Assembly: GCA_021826255.1 (NCBI GenBank)
Contig: JAKBAZ010000039.1
Coordinates: 1 to 9,714, forward strand
Source of the DNA: Actinomycetes bacterium
GTDB taxonomy: Bacteria > Actinomycetota > Acidimicrobiia > Acidimicrobiales > RAAP-2
Length of the DNA: 9,714 nucleotides
Direction of reading: 5' to 3'
Numbering within the stretch: the stretch's first letter is position 1; the number at the start of each line of letters is the position of its first letter. Made by a program: the position numbers and the translations under genes. The notes beneath the pieces were generated by a model that made no database searches, was not told the DNA's origin, and saw nothing but the letters and a program-made list of their open reading frames with translations. Of the stretch, positions 1 through 6,133 are shown in pieces.

Positions 1-181
1 CGTTGCTCCCGTGACTCCCGCACCTGCCGCACCCCTCACTCCGCTATCCGAGACGACTGTCGATGACGAGGATGACGGTGTGGTCCCGTCCTTCGACGAC
101 GACGCCCAGGTGACGATCACGACGTCCGTGGCCGATCACCTCATCACCGAGATGTTTCCGGGTGCTGAGGAGATCTCGTGA
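1..181 (+). CDS. dnaX: C-terminal tail of probable DNA polymerase III subunit gamma/tau (5' partial)
   Basis: An open frame enters from the left edge (first full codon at base 2) and stops at TGA 179-181. The visible 59 residues are a Pro/Ala-rich stretch, then an acidic linker rich in Asp, then a short terminal segment ending MFPGAEEIS. A low-complexity Pro/Ala and acidic linker before a short conserved end is typical of actinobacterial DnaX, the clamp-loader subunit of the replicative polymerase. The gene directly before recR in many bacteria is dnaX, or dnaX followed by ybaB. No ATPase motif is visible because the gene is cut, so the name rests on tail composition and on position. Its stop overlaps the recR start in GTGA (178-181), which suggests translational coupling. 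Another protein with an acidic tail cannot be excluded. Confidence 0.62.
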   Translation, partial: VAPVTPAPAAPLTPLSETTVDDEDDGVVPSFDDDAQVTITTSVADHLITEMFPGAEEIS

Positions 182-780
182 ACTACCCACCGTCACTCCA
201 ATCGGTGATGGACGAGTTGGGTCGGTTCCCCGGTGTGGGCCCGAAGTCCGCCCAGCGCATCGCCTTGTGGGTGATGCGTCAGCCCACCGAAGACGTTCAA
301 CGCCTCGCCAGCGCGCTGGTCAACGTGAAGGAGAACCTGTCGCTGTGTGAGCGGTGCTTCAACTTCGCCGAGTCGGGCGATCTCTGTCCCATCTGCGCCG
401 ACGCCCGACGTGATCCTTCGGTGATCTGCGTCGTGGAGAGCCCGCCCGACGTCGTGGCTGTGGAGCGCAGTCGCGCCTTCGCGGGTACGTACCACGTGCT
501 TCACGGCCTGTTGAATCCTCTTGAAGGTGTGACGCCCGATCGCTTGCGCATCGCGGAGTTGATTCGTCGTCTTCACGGGCCGGTGACGGAAGTCATTCTC
601 TGTTTCAACTCGACACTCGAGGGTGACGCGACGGCGATGTACCTGCGCCGACTGCTCGACGTTCCCGATCTCGTGGTCTCCCAGCCGGCCAACGGCCTAC
701 CCGTGGGCGGAGATCTGGAGTACGCCGACGACCTGACACTGAGCCGGGCTATTTCGGGTCGAAGGACCCTCGAGGTCTAG
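178..780 (+). CDS. recR: Recombination mediator protein RecR
   Basis: A 200-residue protein of normal RecR length. RecR acts with RecO (and RecF) in the cytoplasm to load RecA onto SSB-coated single-stranded DNA during gap repair. Domains in order: an N-terminal helix-hairpin-helix (about residues 11-32, FPGVGPKSAQRIA), a four-cysteine zinc finger (C57, C60, C70, C73), a Toprim domain from about residue 80 (acidic E88; EGDATA at 148-153), and a C-terminal GLPVGGDLEYAD segment (173-184). The GTG start at 178 overlaps the upstream stop as GTGA, and the protein begins close to the usual RecR N-terminus. One oddity is that the residues before GLPVGG read SQPAN, where most RecR proteins have an Arg-Leu-Ala type sequence. 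The stop TAG lies within a CTAG shared with convergent uppP. Confidence 0.97.
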   Translation: MNYPPSLQSVMDELGRFPGVGPKSAQRIALWVMRQPTEDVQRLASALVNVKENLSLCERCFNFAESGDLCPICADARRDPSVICVVESPPDVVAVERSRAFAGTYHVLHGLLNPLEGVTPDRLRIAELIRRLHGPVTEVILCFNSTLEGDATAMYLRRLLDVPDLVVSQPANGLPVGGDLEYADDLTLSRAISGRRTLEV

Positions 781-1685
781 AAGAACCGAACGACCAAGAT
801 GAGGCCCACGACCACCGAGTAGAGCCCGAAGGGGCGAAGGTTGTGGGACCGGAACCATCGAGTCAAAAAGCTCACGGCGACGTAGGCCGAGATCATCGCG
901 ACGATGGCCCCGACCGCGGCCTGGGCGCGAACCCCGTTTCCTAAGTGGCCCGCGAGTTCGGGAAGTTTGTAGAGACCGGCCAGCAAGATGACGGGGGTGG
1001 CGAGAAGAAAGGAGAAGTTGGCGGCGTCTTCGTGGTCGAGTCCTCGAGCGAGGCCGGCCGCCATGGTGATACCCGCGCGAGAGATACCCGCAAGGAGCGC
1101 GAACACTTGGGCGAACCCCACCCACGCGGCTTGGCGGGGACTCAAGTCGTTGAGGCGGACTCCGCGCGTACGACGCCCTCGTCGCCGACGCATCGTCTCG
1201 GCGGCGAAGAGGATGATGCCGTTGATGACGAGAAAGAAGGCCGCAGCGAGGGGCTTAGCGAAGAGCTCGCGCAGGGGCTTCTCCAAGAGCAGTCCCGCGA
1301 GGCCCACGGGGATGGTGCCGATGACGAGGAGGGCGAAGAGCCGATACTCGGGCACCACGTCGGGGTCGTTGAGACGGACGAGATGGCCCCACCCCTCCGA
1401 GGGAGCTCTGCGAACCTGCTTCCAGGTGCCACTGAGGAGACGGATCCAGGTGCGCCGGTAAAAGATCACGAGGCCGAGTGCGGTACCCACGTGGAGGGCG
1501 ACCAAGAAGGCCAGAAAGAAGGATTGGGCCTGACTCTGAGAGGAGACCAGATTGTTCCACCCGAGGAGGGCGGGAACTAGGACGCTGTGTCCGAGGCTCG
1601 ACACGGGAAAAAGTTCGGTCACCCCCTGCAACAGTCCCATGACGATCGCCTGGAGGTAGGTCAACGACGCGATCACCCCGTCCAC
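777..1685 (-). CDS. uppP: Undecaprenyl-diphosphatase (BacA/UppP family)
   Basis: A 302-residue integral membrane protein that dephosphorylates undecaprenyl pyrophosphate to regenerate the lipid carrier for peptidoglycan and other wall polymers; family members often confer bacitracin tolerance. The first signature is LLQGVTELFPVSSLGHSVL: Q20, E24, S30 and H33 align with E17, E21, S27 and H30 of E. coli BacA. Gln at the first position is common in this family. The second signature, AGISRAGITMAAGLARG, supplies the conserved Arg (R203, equivalent to R174). Roughly seven or eight hydrophobic segments are visible, with a basic Arg-rich cytoplasmic loop at 166-175. The GTG start at 1685 is chosen because the first signature sits at the usual distance from it; no Shine-Dalgarno is seen, but TAGTTT lies 11 bases upstream (1697-1702, minus). 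It is tail-to-tail with recR, sharing CTAG 777-780. Confidence 0.96.
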   Translation of the reverse strand: MDGVIASLTYLQAIVMGLLQGVTELFPVSSLGHSVLVPALLGWNNLVSSQSQAQSFFLAFLVALHVGTALGLVIFYRRTWIRLLSGTWKQVRRAPSEGWGHLVRLNDPDVVPEYRLFALLVIGTIPVGLAGLLLEKPLRELFAKPLAAAFFLVINGIILFAAETMRRRRGRRTRGVRLNDLSPRQAAWVGFAQVFALLAGISRAGITMAAGLARGLDHEDAANFSFLLATPVILLAGLYKLPELAGHLGNGVRAQAAVGAIVAMISAYVAVSFLTRWFRSHNLRPFGLYSVVVGLILVVRFF

Positions 1686-1707
1686 GCTAATGCGCGAAAC
1701 TAGGACG

Positions 1708-2214
1708 ATGAGGTACCTGTTCGTCGTACGTCACTGCGAGGCCCGACCGGCTCGGGCGGGCGAGTCCGACCTCGGGCGCCCCTTGAGTGAACGAGGTCGG
1801 ACCCAGGTCCTCGCCCTTCGACAGTGGCTGAGCGACGTGGCTCAAGCCCGCGGTTATCTTCCCGTGCGTCTGCTCGTCTCCTCGGCGAGACGCACGCTCG
1901 AGACCGCCGAGGCGTTTCGGGGTCACCTCGAGGGGGACGCCGTCGTGAGTGAAGCGATCTATAACGGCGTCCGCGACGTCGGCGCAAACGACATCCTCGA
2001 GGAGTTGGAATCGATCGAGGGCGCCAACCGACATCTCGCCGTGGTCGGACACAACCCGACCGTGAGTGACCTGGTGTTTCACCTGCTCGGTCGATGGCCC
2101 GAGGAACTGTCTCGAGGATTCGCGCCGGGAACCGCCGTCGTTCTCGGATTCGACGCGGGGGCTCCGCTCGGTGGCGCGCACATCACCGAGCTCGATGTGG
2201 TGACCTTCGACTAG
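1708..2214 (+). CDS. sixA: SixA-like histidine phosphatase
   Basis: A 168-residue, single-domain, cytoplasmic member of the histidine phosphatase (phosphoglycerate mutase-like) superfamily, close to SixA, which removes phosphate from phosphohistidine in E. coli. Visible catalytic features are R8-H9 in FVVRHCEA (the RHG-type motif with Cys as the third residue), the SSARRTLETAE segment around residue 55 that supplies a second phosphate-binding Arg, and H115 in VVGHNPTVSD. Size and the VGHNP motif match SixA rather than larger mutases. An in-frame ATG at 1690 would add six residues, but family members start only a residue or two before the strand leading to RH, so ATG 1708 is preferred. The start lies only 22 bases from the divergent uppP start. 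The natural substrate here is unknown, and the SixA name does not imply an Arc phosphorelay. Confidence 0.85.
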   Translation: MRYLFVVRHCEARPARAGESDLGRPLSERGRTQVLALRQWLSDVAQARGYLPVRLLVSSARRTLETAEAFRGHLEGDAVVSEAIYNGVRDVGANDILEELESIEGANRHLAVVGHNPTVSDLVFHLLGRWPEELSRGFAPGTAVVLGFDAGAPLGGAHITELDVVTFD

Positions 2215-3389
2215 AGCCGCTCGAGAATGGCGGCGTCGCCCTGACCGCCACCGCCGCAGAGGGCGACCGCCGCGAAGGCCCCCGGGGAACCGACGAGGGC
2301 GTGCAACGCGTGAACGGCGAGACGCGCCCCGGAGGCCCCGATGGGGTGACCAAGAGCGATGGCGCCACCGTCGGGATTCACTCGTTCGCTCTCAACTCCG
2401 AGGTCGTCCATCGAGGCCAGGGCCACCGCGGCGAAGGCTTCGTTGATCTCGAGGTGTGCCAGGTCGTCGAGGGAGAGTGACGTTTTGGCGAGAGCGGACC
2501 GGATGGCCCGACTGGGCTGCAGTAGGAGAGAGGTATCGGGTCCCGCGACCTCCCCGTAGGCGACGAGTCGACCGAGGGGGGTGAGCCCCTCGGCCTCGGC
2601 GAACGAGTCCGATACGACGAGCAGGGCGGCGGCTCCGTCAGAGATCTGGGAGGCGTTACCGGCGGTGATGGTGCCCGAGGGGGTAAAGGCCGGTCGAAGG
2701 GCGCCGAGAGAGTCCAGGGTGGTATCGGGACGAACCCCCTCGTCGTCGGCCACGAGACGACGGGCGCCTCGCGAACCCTCCACGGTGACGTCAAGTAACT
2801 CGGCTCGAAAGGCCCCACGCTGGTGCGCCCCGAGGGCTCGCTGGTGACTGTGGAGCGCGAACTCATCCTGACGCTCCCGGGAGATTTGACCATTGGCGTG
2901 TCGTTCGGTGGCACTCCCCATGGCGCAGTGATCGAACGCGCACGTCAGTCCGTCGTGGGACAACGAGTCGAGGGCGTGCACGTCGCCGAAGCGGAATCCC
3001 TGACGAGCTCCGGGTAAGAGGTAGGGGGCCTGGCTCATTGACTCCATCCCACCCACGACGACCACGTCCGCCTCGCCGGATCGAACGAGGAGGTCTCCGT
3101 AGCGCAGCGCGGCTAGTCCGGAGAGACAGACCTTGTTGATCGTGGTGGCGTGGGTCGAGAAGGGAATTCCCGCGGCGATAGCGGCCTGTCGAGCCGGAAT
3201 CTGCCCCGCCCCCGCAGTAAGGACCTGACCCATAATGACGGCGTCGACGCGAGCCGGATCGAGACCGGTCTCGTCGAGAAGGGAACGGATGGCGAGCGCC
3301 CCGAGGTCGCTTCCCGAGAGACTCGACAGTGATCCGTTCAACTTCCCGATGGGCGTACGTTTTGCGGCGACGATGAGTGAGTGGGTCAT
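2211..3389 (-). CDS. Acetyl-CoA C-acetyltransferase (thiolase II family)
   Basis: A 392-residue thiolase with the full catalytic set: acyl-accepting C88 in NKVCLSGL, NEAFA in the C-terminal half, H348 in GGAIALGHPIGASGAR and C378 in CGGGGQG. H348 and C378 have the same numbers as in the classic Zoogloea biosynthetic thiolase. It reversibly converts acetoacetyl-CoA (or a longer 3-ketoacyl-CoA) and CoA to acetyl-CoA plus a shortened acyl-CoA in the cytoplasm. It could serve beta-oxidation or acetoacetyl-CoA synthesis; the sequence alone does not decide. The start is ATG 3387-3389, six bases downstream of a GGAGG core. It is divergent from the methylmalonyl-CoA epimerase, which suggests a shared acyl-CoA regulon, and convergent with sixA, sharing CTAG 2211-2214. 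Confidence 0.95.
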   Translation of the reverse strand: MTHSLIVAAKRTPIGKLNGSLSSLSGSDLGALAIRSLLDETGLDPARVDAVIMGQVLTAGAGQIPARQAAIAAGIPFSTHATTINKVCLSGLAALRYGDLLVRSGEADVVVVGGMESMSQAPYLLPGARQGFRFGDVHALDSLSHDGLTCAFDHCAMGSATERHANGQISRERQDEFALHSHQRALGAHQRGAFRAELLDVTVEGSRGARRLVADDEGVRPDTTLDSLGALRPAFTPSGTITAGNASQISDGAAALLVVSDSFAEAEGLTPLGRLVAYGEVAGPDTSLLLQPSRAIRSALAKTSLSLDDLAHLEINEAFAAVALASMDDLGVESERVNPDGGAIALGHPIGASGARLAVHALHALVGSPGAFAAVALCGGGGQGDAAILERL

Positions 3390-3392
3390 GAT

Positions 3393-3400
3393 TCACCTCC
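3393..3400 (-). promoter_or_regulatory. Strong Shine-Dalgarno of the thiolase gene
   Basis: On the minus strand this reads GGAGGTGA, with six bases between GGAGG and the ATG at 3389. It fixes the thiolase start. It also contrasts with several neighbouring genes that show no ribosome binding site. Confidence 0.85.
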
Positions 3401-3401
3401 A

Positions 3402-3413
3402 CTAGGACCCTAG
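3402..3413. promoter_or_regulatory. Inverted repeat CTAGG-AC-CCTAG between divergent thiolase and epimerase genes
   Basis: Two perfect 5-base arms flank a 2-base centre, giving a near-palindrome in the 56-base divergent intergenic region. On the minus strand it contains TAGGGT (3407-3412), a TANNNT-type -10 candidate for the thiolase gene that would give a transcript start about ten bases before the Shine-Dalgarno. It could therefore be an operator, a promoter, or both. No regulator is encoded nearby. Confidence 0.35.
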
Positions 3414-3421
3414 ACCCGCGA

Positions 3422-3427
3422 TAGCGT
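3422..3427 (+). promoter_or_regulatory. Candidate -10 box of the epimerase gene (TAGCGT)
   Basis: TAGCGT fits the actinobacterial TANNNT -10 pattern and lies 18 bases before the epimerase ATG, which leaves a short leader carrying the Shine-Dalgarno. No convincing -35 element is seen. Confidence 0.3.
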
Positions 3428-3433
3428 CCCGAG

Positions 3434-3443
3434 AAAGGAGGTG
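3434..3443 (+). promoter_or_regulatory. Near-consensus Shine-Dalgarno of the epimerase gene
   Basis: AAAGGAGGTG is an almost complete anti-Shine-Dalgarno complement, two bases before ATG 3446 (five bases from the GGAGG core). It settles the start codon and predicts efficient translation. Confidence 0.85.
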
Positions 3444-3445
3444 CG

Positions 3446-3880
3446 ATGCTGAACGACATTGATCACGTCGCTATCGCGGTGAACGACCTCGATGCTGCAG
3501 TGAGGTTCTACGAATCCGCCCTCGGTGCGGTCGTGGTGCACACCGAGGAAGTGGAGAGTGACGGAGTGCGAGAGGTGCTGGTACGGGCGGGCTCGAGTTA
3601 CGTCCAACTGCTGAGCCCACTTCACGAGTCCTCACCGGTAGCTCGGTTTCTCGCTACGCGCGGTGAGGGTCTTCACCACGTGGGGTATCGCGTTGATGAC
3701 TGTGCCGCGGCTCTCGACGCCTTTCGTCGAGCGGGGGCTCGTCTCCTCGACGAGACGCCCCGATCCGGTTCTCGGGGAACGCGGATCGCCTTTATTCACC
3801 CGAAGGGAGCCTTCGGAACGCTCATCGAACTCGTCGAGGAAGCTCCGAGTTCTGAGCGGCCCAACCCGGGCCTTGGGTAG
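3446..3880 (+). CDS. mce: Methylmalonyl-CoA epimerase (VOC/glyoxalase fold)
   Basis: A 144-residue vicinal-oxygen-chelate protein of the usual epimerase length. It interconverts (S)- and (R)-methylmalonyl-CoA, linking propionyl-CoA carboxylase to the B12-dependent mutase. It has two beta-alpha-beta modules. The expected metal ligands are visible: H7 in DIDHVAIAV, Q54 in SYVQLLSP, H78 in GLHHVGYRV and E128 in GTLIELVE, matching His/Gln/His/Glu of the Propionibacterium enzyme. The start at 3446 is set by an excellent Shine-Dalgarno. It is followed after 11 bases by the carboxylase beta subunit on the same strand, so the two share a pathway as well as a position. Its TAG stop (3878-3880) is also the first half of a likely promoter for that next gene. 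Other VOC enzymes have the same fold, but the ligands and context favour epimerase. Confidence 0.93.
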   Translation: MLNDIDHVAIAVNDLDAAVRFYESALGAVVVHTEEVESDGVREVLVRAGSSYVQLLSPLHESSPVARFLATRGEGLHHVGYRVDDCAAALDAFRRAGARLLDETPRSGSRGTRIAFIHPKGAFGTLIELVEEAPSSERPNPGLG

Positions 3881-3883
3881 CCT
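3878..3883 (+). promoter_or_regulatory. Candidate leaderless promoter (-10 TAGCCT) of the carboxylase beta gene
   Basis: TAGCCT lies eight bases before ATG 3892, where transcription would start at or within a base or two of the start codon. No Shine-Dalgarno is present between the two. The TAG is also the epimerase stop codon. Leaderless mRNAs with a TANNNT box at this distance are common in Actinomycetota. Confidence 0.45.
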
Positions 3884-3891
3884 GGGCGACT

Positions 3892-5448
3892 ATGGACAAC
3901 GTGATGGGCAGCCGCCTGGCTGAACTCGAGGCCCGCAAGAACCAGGCTCGCCAGGCCGGCGGAGAGGTGGCGGTGGCCCGTCACCGGGCGAAGGGTCTCA
4001 TGACGGCCCGCGAGCGAGTCGAGTACCTCCTCGACGAGGGATCTTTCCAAGAACTCGACATGCTCCGGCGACACCAGGGGGCCGGAACGGGTCTCGGAGA
4101 CGCACGTCCCTACACCGACGGGGTCATCACCGGGCTCGGCACCATCGACGGTCGCCGCGTCGCGCTCTACTCCCAGGACTTCACCGTCTACGGCGGGGCG
4201 CTCGGGGAGGCCCACGGTCAGAAGATCCACAAGGTGATGGATTTGGCTCTCTCCCTCGGAATACCGATGATCGGACTGAACGACGGCGCGGGCGCTCGAA
4301 TTCAAGAGGGTGTGGCTGGTCTGAACGGCTACGGCGGCATCTTTCGCCGCAACGTCCTGTCCTCGGGGGTGATTCCCCAGATCTCGGTCATACTCGGTCC
4401 CTGCGCCGGTGGCGCGGTGTACTCACCGGCGATTACGGACTTCATCGTGATGGTGAAGGACACGAGTCACATGTTCATCACCGGTCCCGACGTCGTTCGA
4501 GCCGTGACCGGACAAGACGTCACGCTCGAAGAACTCGGCGGCGCCTTGACGCACGCCTCGAAGTCGGGAGTGGCGAGCTTCGTCTTCGCCGACGAGACGG
4601 CGGCCCTCGATGAGGTCCGCTACCTCCTCTCCTTTCTTCCCTCGAACAATCTCGAAGAAGCCCCCTTCGTCGCCTCGAGTGACGACCCGGAGCGCGACTG
4701 TCTCGACCTGCGCGACGTCCTACCGGAGTTGGCGAACCTGCCCTACGACGTGAAGAAGGTCATCACCGCGGTTGTCGACGATGGGGAGTTTCTTGAGGTC
4801 CAGGGAGCCTACGCCGGTCAGATCGTGTGCGGTTTCGGACGCCTCGACGGCCACTCCGTCGGTATCGTGGCGAACCAACCTCAGGTGCTCGCCGGTGTCT
4901 TGGACATCGACTCTTCGGAAAAGGCCGCGCGCTTCGTGCGCACGTGTGACGCCTTCAACATTCCCCTGGTCACCTTCGTCGACGTCCCGGGTTTCCTTCC
5001 CGGGCTCGATCAGGAGTACGACGGGATTATCCGCCACGGTGCGAAGCTTCTCTACGCCTTCTGCGAGGCCACCGTGCCGAGGGTGTCGGTCATTATGCGA
5101 AAGGCCTACGGCGGGGCGTACGTCGTGATGAACTCGAAGTCCATCGGGGCCGACTTGGCCTACGCGTGGCCGAGCGCGGAGTTGGCCGTCATGGGGGCGG
5201 CCGGGGCGGTGGAAATCGTTCACCGTCGAGAGTTGGCCGCCGCAGAGAATCGAGAGGAAACTCGAATGCGACTGGTGCGCGAGTACCAGGAACAGTTCTC
5301 CTCACCCTTCGCCGCGGCCGAACGTGGCTACATCGACGACGTCATCGACCCCGCCGAGACCCGTCGAGTTCTCGTTCGTTCCCTCGCCCTCTTGCGCTCG
5401 AAGCGTGAAGACCTGCCGAAGCGCAAGCACGGGAACATTCCGCTGTGA
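3892..5448 (+). CDS. Acyl-CoA carboxylase carboxyltransferase (beta) subunit, propionyl-/acetyl-CoA type
   Basis: A 518-residue carboxyltransferase of the AccD/PccB family. It moves carboxyl from the biotin carrier of a separate alpha subunit onto an acyl-CoA, giving methylmalonyl- or malonyl-CoA in the cytoplasm. It has two crotonase-like halves. The first oxyanion hole is in GPCAGGAVYSPA (169-180), after NDGAGARIQEG (130-140); the second is in RKAYGGAYVVM (403-413), after FVDVPGFLPG (362-371). The length is normal. V411 occupies the position that is Asp422 in Streptomyces PccB and Ile420 in AccB, so acetyl-CoA may be accepted as well as propionyl-CoA. The ATG 3892 start has no Shine-Dalgarno; a -10-like box eight bases upstream suggests leaderless translation. 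The stop TGA overlaps the next start as GTGA. No biotin-carrier alpha subunit is in the window. Epimerase upstream supports a methylmalonyl-CoA route. Confidence 0.94.
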   Translation: MDNVMGSRLAELEARKNQARQAGGEVAVARHRAKGLMTARERVEYLLDEGSFQELDMLRRHQGAGTGLGDARPYTDGVITGLGTIDGRRVALYSQDFTVYGGALGEAHGQKIHKVMDLALSLGIPMIGLNDGAGARIQEGVAGLNGYGGIFRRNVLSSGVIPQISVILGPCAGGAVYSPAITDFIVMVKDTSHMFITGPDVVRAVTGQDVTLEELGGALTHASKSGVASFVFADETAALDEVRYLLSFLPSNNLEEAPFVASSDDPERDCLDLRDVLPELANLPYDVKKVITAVVDDGEFLEVQGAYAGQIVCGFGRLDGHSVGIVANQPQVLAGVLDIDSSEKAARFVRTCDAFNIPLVTFVDVPGFLPGLDQEYDGIIRHGAKLLYAFCEATVPRVSVIMRKAYGGAYVVMNSKSIGADLAYAWPSAELAVMGAAGAVEIVHRRELAAAENREETRMRLVREYQEQFSSPFAAAERGYIDDVIDPAETRRVLVRSLALLRSKREDLPKRKHGNIPL

Positions 5449-5588
5449 CGAGTTCGCGTGAGGACGACGAGGCGCTAGCCCTGGCTGTCGTACTGCAGGT
5501 ACTCGCGGAGAACCAACCCGAAGCGACGCGGGACGTGACGCCACGCTGGCGCTTCTCGGGACGTTGGTTCCAGCCCTCCAACTCGTGA
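5445..5588 (+). CDS. Probable acyl-CoA carboxylase epsilon subunit (47 residues)
   Basis: A small frame from GTG 5445 to TGA 5586-5588 lies exactly between two genes and overlaps both by GTGA. It encodes 47 residues. An acidic start (SSREDDEALALA) leads into a helix, EALALAVVLQVLAEN (9-23), followed by a short charged linker and a Trp/Arg-rich tail, PRWRFSGRWFQPSNS (33-47). Actinobacterial acyl-CoA carboxylases carry a small epsilon subunit encoded just after the beta gene, with an Ala/Leu-rich helix followed by a basic, Trp-containing tail. Position, size and pattern agree, although this is shorter than the usual 60-80 residues. The role would be to strengthen the contact between the alpha and beta complexes. 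The assignment rests on context and pattern, because so short a sequence cannot prove homology by eye. Confidence 0.68.
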   Translation: MTSSREDDEALALAVVLQVLAENQPEATRDVTPRWRFSGRWFQPSNS

Positions 5589-6133
5589 CCCTCGTTCTCG
5601 CCGGGTCGATTCGAGCGTTGCGTGACTGGACGGCCCCGCCGGGCCCGGTCGCGGTAGTGGGCTCGGCGGCGGCCTTTCGGGGCCTCGACGTCGCCCTCGA
5701 GGAAGTACGTCAAGAACTCGGAAACGTGGACCTCGAGTGGTACTCGGCGACCACACGAGCGGACGTCGAGGCTCTGAGCACCGTCCCCGAACCCGCGTGG
5801 TGGCTGTTGCTCGAGGGGAGCCCCCTTCACGCTCGCGCTCTCTGGCGTCACTCCGCGCTCTCTGAACGTTGGCGTCTCGCTCCGGGACCCGTGGTGGCGA
5901 TCGGGACCTCGGCCACGGTGTTGGGTGACGTCATGGTGGATCCCCGCGGTGGGGCACCCACATCCGGGGTTGGTCTCTTTCGTGGCCGGGTTATTTCACT
6001 AGCCCTCTCGGAGTCAGTGGAGACTCGAACGCGCCAACTACTCGGCACTCAGAACACTCTCGAAATCCTGAACGTCGACGAACTCCTCGTGATCGAGGAG
6101 TCACCGGAGTTACTGCTCGGTGATGGTGACTGA
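5585..6133 (+). CDS. Class I glutamine amidotransferase-like / S51 peptidase-like protein, possibly inactive
   Basis: A 182-residue cytoplasmic protein starting at GTG 5585, which overlaps the preceding TGA as GTGA. An in-frame TTG at 5564 is possible but would overlap the small subunit more deeply. The pattern resembles cyanophycinase/dipeptidase E relatives: MTLVLAGS at the start, a strand GPVAVVGSAA (20-29), WWLLLEGSPLHARAL (72-86) where the family shows a GGD/DGSP loop, then VVAIGTSATVLGDVMVDPRGG (103-123) where the family has a nucleophile elbow GTSAGA followed by MVDPRGG. The candidate nucleophile is S109. In active relatives a His follows in a PHF/PHAD-like sequence after the glycine-rich GLGLVPG segment; here that stretch reads GLFRGRVISLALSES and has no His. 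The protein may be a non-catalytic homologue. Its last 24 bases overlap the convergent cyclophilin gene. Function unknown. Confidence 0.55.
   Translation: MTLVLAGSIRALRDWTAPPGPVAVVGSAAAFRGLDVALEEVRQELGNVDLEWYSATTRADVEALSTVPEPAWWLLLEGSPLHARALWRHSALSERWRLAPGPVVAIGTSATVLGDVMVDPRGGAPTSGVGLFRGRVISLALSESVETRTRQLLGTQNTLEILNVDELLVIEESPELLLGDGD

Noticed and set aside
945..1580. A 211-codon plus-strand frame opposite uppP
   Set aside because: The composition (Glu/Gly/Arg-rich, low hydrophobicity) mirrors the membrane protein on the other strand, and it has no recognisable motif.
1690..1707. Earlier ATG for sixA
   Set aside because: It would add MRETRT before the usual family start and lies almost on the divergent uppP start codon.
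1687..2181. A 164-codon minus-strand frame opposite sixA
   Set aside because: It overlaps a clear histidine phosphatase and shows no domain or ribosome site.
4720..5223. A 167-codon minus-strand frame opposite the carboxylase beta gene
   Set aside because: It is a shadow of a strongly conserved coding region with no independent support.
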